Shown: positions 30,891 to 37,585 of the stretch, piece after piece
Position numbering within the stretch: the first letter of the stretch is position 1
Layout: each line of letters opens with the position of its first letter
Translations under genes and position numbers: made by a program
Assembly: GCA_003427395.1 (NCBI GenBank)
Contig: BFEA01000689.1
Location: 619,823-657,407 of the forward strand
DNA from: Chara braunii
Lineage: Eukaryota > Streptophyta > Charophyceae > Charales > Characeae
Reading direction: 5' to 3'
Length of the DNA: 37,585 nucleotides
Notes under the pieces: generated by a model
Seen by the model: only the letters and a program-made list of their open reading frames with translations
What the model was told of the DNA's origin: nothing
Databases searched by the model: none

Positions 30891-31002
30891 TCGCTGCACT
30901 ACTCTCCAGATGCACAAATGACAAAAAATATGGCGATGTATCTTTCCATGATCTAGGGGAGGATTCATTTTCGTGTTGCACAGTTCGAGAGTAGTGCAGC
31001 GA
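30891..31002. mobile_element. Small element, repeat B copy 3, perfect 16-bp TIRs
   Basis: tcgctgcactactctc at 30891-30906 is the exact reverse complement of gagagtagtgcagcga at 30987-31002. The inside shares tgtatctttccatg and ctaggggaggatt with the two worn copies at 16537-16815. Non-coding, 112 bp. Confidence 0.85.
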
Positions 31003-31063
31003 GACCCTAAGTTAGTTCTAGTGTCCTGCCTAGAGGAAGGGCGTTTTCCACGGACAACTGACA

Positions 31064-31159
31064 GTTGCAACCAACAGGGCACTCTCAAGTGTACTCAAGA
31101 TTCTGTATCCAGCTGCAACCAACACGACACTCTCACATGTACTCAAGATTCAGTATCCT
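31064..31159. repeat. 48-bp tandem duplication
   Basis: Two copies with a 48-bp offset share tgcaaccaaca, cactctca and gtactcaagattc. Confidence 0.9.
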
Positions 31160-31378
31160 ACTGCTTTTACGTCCAAAGAGTTGTTGCTGTTTTTGCTTCC
31201 CGGTCAGGTCAGGACTTATATCCAAGTCTTCCACTGCGCTACAAAGTGTCATTTTGTATGTATCAGGATGTACACTTCTTGTTGAGATTCCACTAACACT
31301 GCATTGTCACTTCAGTCCTTTTCATCACCTTGCGGATCCTTGGCTGTACATACATTGCCCAACTGGGCATGTATCAGT
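31160..31378. other. Unassigned leader upstream of the retrotransposon
   Basis: If the motif at 31379 is a true primer-binding site, this stretch would be the end of a 5' LTR, but no matching sequence is visible in the 3' part of the window. Confidence 0.3.
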
Positions 31379-31715
31379 CGGTATCGGAGCACCTCACATG
31401 AATCAGGACAACCTAATCTAACATCTGGACCTAATTGCCAAAATCAATTTTTTTTCTTTTCTGAAAATTCCAATTTTCGTTCTTCTTCTTGTTTAAGGGA
31501 GATCGGGAGACCTACTGAACTTGCAAAACTCGGGATTTTTAATAATTTCTCCAATTTGTTTTTCTCTGCAAAAGTTCAAACTTTTCTTTTTGATTAATGG
31601 CTCCTTATCTGGGCGATTTATCCCACCCACCCCTCCCCACCTATGTTGTTGCCCCCTCTGGTCATATCTTTTCTATCTGTCTCCGGGTACCCCCTGCGGC
31701 GACATTGGTGAGTTG

Positions 31716-31796
31716 CCACGTCAGCAGACCAAGTCAGTAGGCCACGTCAACCGACAACCGCGCCACGTCAGCAGCCGAACAGTGCCACGTCAGCAG
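31716..31796 (+). repeat. Four copies of CCACGTCA(GCAG) in the gag leader
   Basis: ccacgtcagcag occurs at 31716, 31763 and 31785, and ccacgtcaaccg at 31742. They lie in the untranslated leader just before the gag ATG. The core CACGTCA resembles bZIP-type binding sites of plants; a functional role is only inferred. Confidence 0.7.
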
Positions 31797-31837
31797 TGCT
31801 GGCTTGGTCTATGCTCACGTGCTTACAAACACTCGGC

Positions 31838-33325
31838 ATGGATAAGAAGTCCAGGGAAACGGTGGCCTATCAGGCTTGGATGCTGGCTTTGATTACCGAA
31901 GCCAAGAAACGGGCGGATGTAGCAGCCGCAAAGAAGAAGAAGGCAGAGGATGCCGAGAAGGCACGTCTGTTGGCAATCGAACAGCAGCGCCAGCAAGACG
32001 AGGCAACAACAAAGACTGCCGATGAAGAACGTAATCAACGACGCAAGAAGATATTCAATGGAGAGTGGCGAGCCAAGACCGAGAATGGTAAGATGGAAGA
32101 GAGTGAAAACAAAATCGCTCTATACCTCTCTCGTTTCACAGATCTCCTTGCAACTTGCATTGCACAGCTGGAGGACATCCACAGCCTCGACGACGCGGTT
32201 CAGACACACAAACGGGCGTTTGATCAATTCAATAGCCGCCTCCAGCAGCTTCAGCAACGACCCGTCACCGCCCTCGATGCGAAATCCTCCAACACCTCTG
32301 ATCGCCTCAATGCATTGGCGATCGACGTCGGAGCCCTCAAGGACAACGCGCAACTACAGCAAACCGCCACGCAACAACTGGAGCAGCGGATCTGTGTAGC
32401 TGCCGCCAACACGAGTTCGGCACTGCGCAAGACGACTCCAAAGTTCGATGGTCCAAAGATCTTCTGCAATTCGACGAAGAAGGACCCGATTCCGTGGTTC
32501 CGCAAGTTTGAACTCAAGTTGCAGCTACATCACGTCAGCGAGGACAAGAAAGACGCGTACTTGTACTCCCGATCGGGGGGCGCTTGCCAAGCATGGTTGG
32601 ACAATCTCTTGTCAAAGTACGGGGTGGTGGCTGCCGACTTGTACACCAAGATCAGCTAGGATGATCTAAAGGTGGCGTGGCATAAGCGGTTCCAAGTAGA
32701 GCTGCCGGAGATCAAGGCAATGGACAAATTGCTGACCTTCGAACAAGGCACACTGCTGAGTGTAGACTGGATTGCCGAGTACCAATGCTTGACATCCGTC
32801 CCAGACATTCAGATGGGCTTCAAGGTTGTCAAACACTACATCACGAGGGCGTGTCCGATGTTGGGCAACGCCTTGACTTACGTCGAGGACACCCTGAAGA
32901 CAACGGCAGAGTTTTTTGTCAAGATTGCACAGATCATTATCACGAACAAGGAGGCCAAGAACCTCAACCGTTCGTCTGCAACAAACCCGAGCAGAGATCA
33001 AAACCGGTCAAGAGTGGTCGTGGTCGCGGCGGCAACACCAACCGACCATTCTAGCGAGGTCGTGTCTGCCAATGAAGGGGACAGACTTGCAGCGGCCCGG
33101 GATGGTGGCCGCCCCGGTAAAGGCCGAGGACGCGGCAAGAAGAAGACAAACACCACATCTATCCCCGGACCTGGCGCAACAACTCCAACCCCATGGTCCC
33201 ACTACGGTCTTTCCGAACGTGCGTACAAGCGATGCATGAGATTTCACTATTGTCTATGGTGTAACAGTGATCTCCACAACACTGTGGGTTGCCTGTCGAA
33301 AGGCAAGGCCAAGTCAAGAAACTGA
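31838..33325 (+). pseudogene. gag: gag polyprotein, one in-frame stop
   Basis: Starts at the ATG at 31838 (MDKKSRETVAYQAWM). Residues 10-75 are Lys/Glu/Ala/Gln-rich and likely coiled coil. A capsid-like segment has KFDGPKIF, DPIPWFRKFELKLQL and DKKDAYLYSRSGGACQAWL. A TAG at 32657-32659 interrupts it, and the same frame continues with DDLKVAWHKRF and a C-terminal Gly/Arg/Lys-rich nucleocapsid. There, CLWCNSDLHNTVGC is an intact CCHC zinc knuckle (CX2CX4HX4C). The stop TGA is at 33323-33325. The pol frame is -1 relative to gag. Function: structural particle protein that binds the element RNA. Confidence 0.85.
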
Positions 33326-34908
33326 GCACCGCCGGGAGTGAATCGACGACATTCTCGATGCCTTCGGAACCGGTCGCTTCGTGGGTGACCGCCCTTCGTT
33401 CCGAGGCACATGCGGAAGTCGATAATCCTCCTCTTCTATATTCTTATGAGGACTATGCTGCCTGACTCGTTCCTACGCTGGGTACTCATGCTCAAGGACA
33501 AGACGTGTGTGCGACATCTTTTCCGTCCGACAGCGGTGACTTATCGTCTTCAAGTGGTTCTTCACGGGATTTGGCGCGCAAATTCAATACAGAGGTATTG
33601 GATCCGCTCACGTCTGAAGATTTCACATGGCTTCCTCGCCCGACTATGGACCACTTGCCAGGACCGCAATGTGCAACATTATGCACTTATCTCCACACAT
33701 ATTCATCTTTCTATGCACCACCAACTTCGCCGACGAATGACGAAGCTGAGGTGGGGGACATCCTTGCGTATGTTACCAAGGTGGACCGCGAGTTTCGCAA
33801 GCATCGGTACGATGACAACAACGCACCGCTCCTTTATGTCTGCATCCAAGTTGGGCAAGCGTCCTTCAATGCTTTGCTGGATAGCGGAGCGACTCGCAAT
33901 TTCATGAGCGAAGCCTTTATGCAAAGAGCTAACTTTGGCGCACAAGGTCGGAGGAAGGCAAACCCGATGGCGATAAAATTGGCGAACGGAAGGACGCAAC
34001 AACTTATCGACCGTTACATCGAGGCCGTACCGGTGTATTTCGCACCTCATGCATGGGAACTGGTGACGTTCAACATTTTGGACACGGACTTCGATATCAT
34101 TTTGGGAATGCCTTGGCTTGCAAGTGCGGATCACACGGTCAACTTCCACCGGCGGACTCTTACCATTCGGGACGCCTTCGGCGTCGAAGTGCCGTGTACT
34201 ATTCCTCTTTCGCACCCTTCGATCCGGTCCCAAGTGGTGACGGCCACATCGTTCCGGCCTACTTGCGCTTACGAGAAGCCTGGCGAGATAGGCCTATGCT
34301 TCCTACGGACCGTCATGGTAGCCGATTCTTCCCCCACGAACTTGTCTTCGGACCCCCGTGTGGTGCGATTGCTTGACGAGTTCACTGACATCTTCGAGTC
34401 ACCTACCGGTGTGGTGCCGGATCGGCCGATCTCTCACGAGATCATTCTTGAGGCCGGTGTCGTATCTACGAAAGACTGCATTTACTACATGAGCAAGGAG
34501 GAACTTAAGGTCCTCCGCGCGCAACTCGATGACTTGTTGGACAAAGGCTGGATCTGCCCTAGTAGCTCCCCATATGGAGCGCTAGTTCTCTTCGTACGGA
34601 AAAAAAACAAGGATCTAGGATTGTGCATCGACTACCACAAACTCAATGCGCAAACCATCAAGAATGCGGGGCCTGTTCCTCGTATTAACGATCTCCTTGA
34701 GCGTTTGGGTGACGCGAAGTACTTTTTAAAGTTGGATTTGAAGTCGGGATATCATCAGATTTCGATCCAGCCGAACGATCGCTATAAATCCGCGTTCAAG
34801 ACGCTGTATGGGCATTTTGAGTGGGTGGTCATGCCTTTTGGCCTAACCAATGCCCCGACAACCTGTCAAGCGACAATGACCAACGAGTTCCGTGCGATGT
34901 TGGACTAG
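33322..34908 (+). pseudogene. pol: pol: aspartic protease and first half of RT
   Basis: The frame, -1 relative to gag, is broken by TGA at 33463-33465 and then open to TAG at 34906-34908. Protease: LLDSGATRNFM (catalytic D-S-G-A) followed by DIILGMPWL, the usual flap-side motif. RT: VLFVRKKNKDLGLCIDYHKL, PRINDLLERL, YFLKLDLKSGYHQI, YKSAFKTLYGHFEW and MPFGLTNAP are blocks 1-4 of Ty3/gypsy RT. The frame breaks at the active-site box (about 34905), where a short deletion has removed the residues just before the Asp pair. The enzyme is therefore dead. Confidence 0.9.
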
Positions 34909-35486
34909 ACGACATTCTCGTCTATAGACGGACATTGGAGAATCATCTGGAGCACCTTCGACGAGTGTTGGAGACGCTCCGCCGCTCCAAGTACAAAGCC
35001 AACCGTGACAAGTGCGAATTTGTCCGACAAGAGCTGGAATACTTGGACCATTTTGTCACACCAGAGGGCATCAGTCCGTTGTCAAACAAGATTCAAGCCA
35101 TCCAAGAGTGGCCGGAGCTGCGGATCGTCACGAATGTTTGTTCGTTCCTTGGCTTTACCGCCTGCTACCAACGTTTTATCAAGGGATACTCGAAGATCGC
35201 GGCCCACTTGACCAAGCTTCAATATGAGGATCGGTTGTTCGACTTCGGGGAGGATGCGCGAGAATCATTCTTGGCTCTCAAAGCCGAATTATTGTCCGCG
35301 GAGGTCTTGCGAATCTATGACCCGTTATTGCCAACGCGCGTCACTACGGATGTGTCCGACTATGTCATTGGTGCCGTTCTCGAACAACACGATGGCGTGG
35401 ACTGGCACCCGGTCGAGTACTTCAACAATACAACAATAAAGTGTTCGTCGTGCACTCCATTGATGATGCACGCAAGGAGTTCCTAG
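34909..35486 (+). pseudogene. pol: pol: RT second half and start of RNase H
   Basis: Read in another frame from about 34902, the sequence resumes with LDDILVYRRTLENHLEHLRR, so the Asp pair survives but the preceding Tyr is lost. Then come YKANRDKCEF, FLGFTACYQRFI and the RNase H start DPLLPTRVTTDVSDYVIGAV LEQHDG and WHPVEYF. A frameshift at about 35430-35445 moves the reading to the next segment. Confidence 0.88.
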
Positions 35487-36577
35487 CCTCCGTCCTCGTG
35501 CTCAAGCGGTGGCAGCACTTCCTCCTTCGTCAAAGTCAATTCCGATTGGTAACAGACCACAATCCGTTGGTCTTCTACAAGACCCAAGACACCGTCAATA
35601 GCACCATCGCCCGTTGGATGACTTTCATCGACCAATTCGACTTCTTTCCCGATCACATTCCGAGGAAGTCTAACCATTTTGCGGATGCTCTTTCACGGCG
35701 TCCGGATTATTGTACCGCAGTCTATTCGACCTTCGAGATCGACGACAACCTGCGGGACAGTTTCATCCGAGGCTACCAAGCCGACCCCGAGTTTCGTGAC
35801 AAGTACGTGAATTGCTCCTCTCCTAATCTGGCACCTTCTCACTACTGGATCCAAGAGGGGTACTTGCTTGTCCTCACGCGGGGGAAGGACCTTCTTTGCG
35901 TACCGAGTGACTCTCACTTGCGTACACGGCTTCTTGGCGAGTTCCACGATGCTCCCGCCACCAAACACTTTAGAGTCAATCGAACGATTGACTGACTTCG
36001 GGAACACTTTTGGTGGCCCGACCTTTTCGGCGACGTTACACACTATTGTGAGCCATGTGAGGTTTGTCGACGCTGCAAATCCCGCAACCATCATCCGTAC
36101 GGCGAGTTGCGACCATTATCGGTCCCCTTGCGCCGGAGGGAAGTGATTGCAATGGACATTACTGGGCCGTTCTCCAAGCACAAGACCAGTGTGGATGGGA
36201 TTATCACCGTGGTCGATCAACTCACAAAGTCCGCCATGTTTTTGCCTTGCAGCTATCATGCCAGACACCGGAATTGGTCGAGGTTCTTTTCGCCGGTTTT
36301 CGAACCAACGGTTACTCCAAGGAAATTGACTGCGACCTCAAAACTCGGTTCATGTTCGATTTTTGGTTGGCGCTCATCGAACGATGGGGCTCATCTCTCA
36401 AGCCAAGTCCGGCTCGCCACCCCCAAACCGATGGCCAAACGGAGAGGGCGCATCAGACCACACAAGTTCTCTTTTCGTACTCTCACCCACCCCGACCAAA
36501 AGGATTGGGTTGAGCAGCTGTCGGATGTCGAGGTGGTATACAACTTGTCCATCCACCCGCCGCACCCGGCTATCTAG
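35441..36577 (+). pseudogene. pol: pol: RNase H end, zinc-binding and integrase core
   Basis: RNase H continues with SIDDARKEFLASVLVLKRW, VTDHNPLVFYKTQDTVNSTI and HFADALSRRPDY. An HHCC integrase zinc-binding region follows: HDAPATKH, then TGA at 35993-35995, then FWWPDLFGDVTHYCEPCEVC in the same frame. The integrase core starts IAMDITGPF (first Asp). From about 36265 to 36470 it runs in another frame (KEIDCDLKTRFMFDFWLALI with the second Asp, then HPQTDGQTERAHQ with the Glu) before returning to the first frame (DQKDWVEQLSDVEVVYNLSI) and stopping at TAG 36575-36577. All three catalytic acidic residues are still encoded, but not in one frame. Confidence 0.88.
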
Positions 36578-36979
36578 ATGTCACCCTTTGAGTTCGAGCA
36601 TGACTCGCCGGTCACTTCTCCGTTGGACACAATCATTCCTCCAGCGGTCGAGAGCGACGACCATCTTCTTTTCTTGCGTCGGATGCAAGAGCTACTTGTT
36701 AAGGCAGGCAACCAGATGGCTAAGACGCAACAACGCATGAACCAACAGGCCAATCGCCAGCGTCTTCCTTATCCATTCCGCGTCGGCTATCTCGTTTGGG
36801 TTTCCGCCGCGGAGTTCAACCTCGAACAAGATATCTCTCGCAAGCTACTCCCGAAATGGATGGGGCCCTGACCGATCGTGGCACCCGCCGGGGATGCACC
36901 CGAAGGACCTTCCTTCATCATTCAGGTGCCCGCCCACTTGCCCGTCTACCCGGTCTTTCGTTTCAGCCTGAAAGAATAA
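36578..36979 (+). pseudogene. pol: pol: integrase C-terminal domain, no chromodomain
   Basis: This continues the same frame with SPFEFEHDSP, a coiled segment with QMAKTQQRMNQQANRQR, then GYLVWVSAAEFNLEQD and LLPKWMGP. TGA at 36869-36871 interrupts the frame, which then goes on through FIIQVPAHLPVYPVFRFSLK to TAA at 36977-36979. This is the GPF/Y-type C-terminal module. No chromodomain follows. Confidence 0.8.
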
Positions 36980-37050
36980 GGGCCTACAGGCCCTGTGTCG
37001 TTTCAGCCTGAAAAAGGGCCCTCCAGGCCCTAAGTCTTTTCAGCCTGAAA
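36961..37050. repeat. Array of tttcagcctgaaa palindromes
   Basis: The 13-nt imperfect palindrome tttcagcctgaaa occurs at 36961-36973, 37001-37013 and 37038-37050, separated by ggcctacaggccct- and gggccctccaggccct-type inverted blocks. The first copy overlaps the end of the pol frame. Weaker copies follow to about 37095. Confidence 0.85.
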
Positions 37051-37536
37051 CGGAGGGCCATTTTCAGGCCCTCATAAGGTCCTCCTGCCCTGAAACTTAG
37101 GCACCAGACCAGGGTTTTAGCACATGCCATTTTGGGCATGTTTTCAAGACAACCTTTGTTGAACTTCAACACCAAGGTCTGGCACGTTTGGCATTGGCAA
37201 GAGCAGCCTCCTGGACGGGCCAACACGATATAAGACTGGCCCGCCCTGCAGGCTGCAGGTAGTTCATAGGGGACTTCCGAGGCACTTCACGTGCAGTTCA
37301 AGAGGCAGGAGGTAGTCTTCAGGATTCGGCAGCAGCACTCTGGAGGAGCGCTGCAGTAGTAGTAGTAGCCTTAGCAGTAGTCTTCAGCGCTGGGCGCTAG
37401 TAGGAGATAGATTAGTACTGGAGAGAGAGAGAGATTTGGCGGAGGCCAGGGAGACTTTCCTGCAGTGCCTTAGCTCCAGCTTCGTCTTCGAGGTACCTGC
37501 AGCACGACGTGATCTTCAGAGGTTAGTACCTGGCAC

Positions 37537-37537
<1 letters not shown>
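37051..37537 (+). other. Possible 3' LTR segment
   Basis: No coding sequence. gatataag at 37228-37235 is TATA-like, with downstream GC-rich and (AGT)n-type sequence near 37353-37370. Its position after pol suggests an LTR, but no upstream partner copy is in view. Confidence 0.35.

Positions 37538-37585
<48 letters not shown>
37538..37585. repeat. (GA)n microsatellite at window end
   Basis: GA repeat running to the last base; it probably continues beyond the window. Confidence 0.97.

Larger units (their letters stand above)
31379..37537 (+). mobile_element. Ty3/gypsy LTR retrotransposon, decayed, 3' side cut by window
   Basis: The order gag, protease, RT, RNase H, integrase is that of Ty3/gypsy (Metaviridae-type) elements. 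cggtatcggagcacc at 31379-31393 resembles the usual initiator-Met-tRNA primer-binding site of plant gypsy elements. Coding sequence runs from 31838 to 36979 and ends without a chromodomain. The tail from about 36980 has a TATA-like gatataag at 37228 and could be the 3' LTR, but the matching 5' LTR was not found. At least five stops, a deletion in the RT active site and several frameshifts make the copy inactive. Confidence 0.85.

Noticed and set aside
30000-31378. 5' LTR of the gypsy element
   Set aside because: I looked for the sequence found after 36980 and saw no match upstream of the primer-binding-site-like motif, so no LTR pair can be claimed.

Overview
This is a eukaryotic nuclear contig dominated by repeats, with very few intact genes. 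The DNA is intron- and transposon-rich. It carries long (AATC)n, (TA)n, (TG)n, (CT)n and homopolymer tracts, an N gap at 16154-16406 and scattered single N calls, which is typical of a draft assembly of a large genome. Plant-style elements (EN-type LINEs, a tRNA-headed SINE, PIF/Harbinger- and Tourist-like DNA elements with TTA target duplications, a Ty3/gypsy element) fit a streptophyte. My impression is a charophyte alga such as Chara; this rests on recognition of style, not on a search.

Layout. 1-165: AATC microsatellite. 765-1289 (-): 3' end of a decayed LINE. 2188-2417 and 6339-6559: two copies of one dispersed GC-rich repeat. 2522-4812 (-): a tentative multi-exon gene for a small membrane protein. 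5855-6245: TA/TG/AATC microsatellites. 7380-9381: a 2.0-kb DNA transposon with 26-bp terminal inverted repeats (TIRs) and a remnant PIF/Harbinger-type transposase. 9491-9929: a SINE with target-site duplication (TSD). 10718-14700 (-): a LINE keeping its 5' half (ORF1, endonuclease, start of RT) but lacking its 3' half. 14910-15384: a second SINE copy with a 13-bp TSD. 15719-15815, 18530-18719 and 25958-26124: three MITEs of one family. 17333-18015: pyrimidine-rich minisatellite. 18017-18125: a perfect 43-bp inverted repeat. 20834-22972 (+): the only clearly intact long gene, a secreted two-module beta-helix protein. 24588-25251: a foldback element. 26226-26685: a short non-autonomous relative of the 7380-9381 transposon. 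27070-28245: a roughly 660-bp unit present twice in tandem. 30891-31002: a small element with perfect 16-bp TIRs. 31379 to the end: a Ty3/gypsy retrotransposon with gag, protease, RT, RNase H and integrase in order, broken by stops and frameshifts.

How it fits together. Nearly all coding signal belongs to dead or dying mobile elements. The non-autonomous SINEs and MITEs presumably depended on enzymes of the LINE and Harbinger-like types seen here as relics. The host-type content is the beta-helix gene, with TATA-like elements upstream and a classical signal peptide, and possibly the minus-strand membrane-protein gene at 2.5-4.8 kb. I found no rRNA genes, no convincing functional tRNA genes and no CRISPR array.
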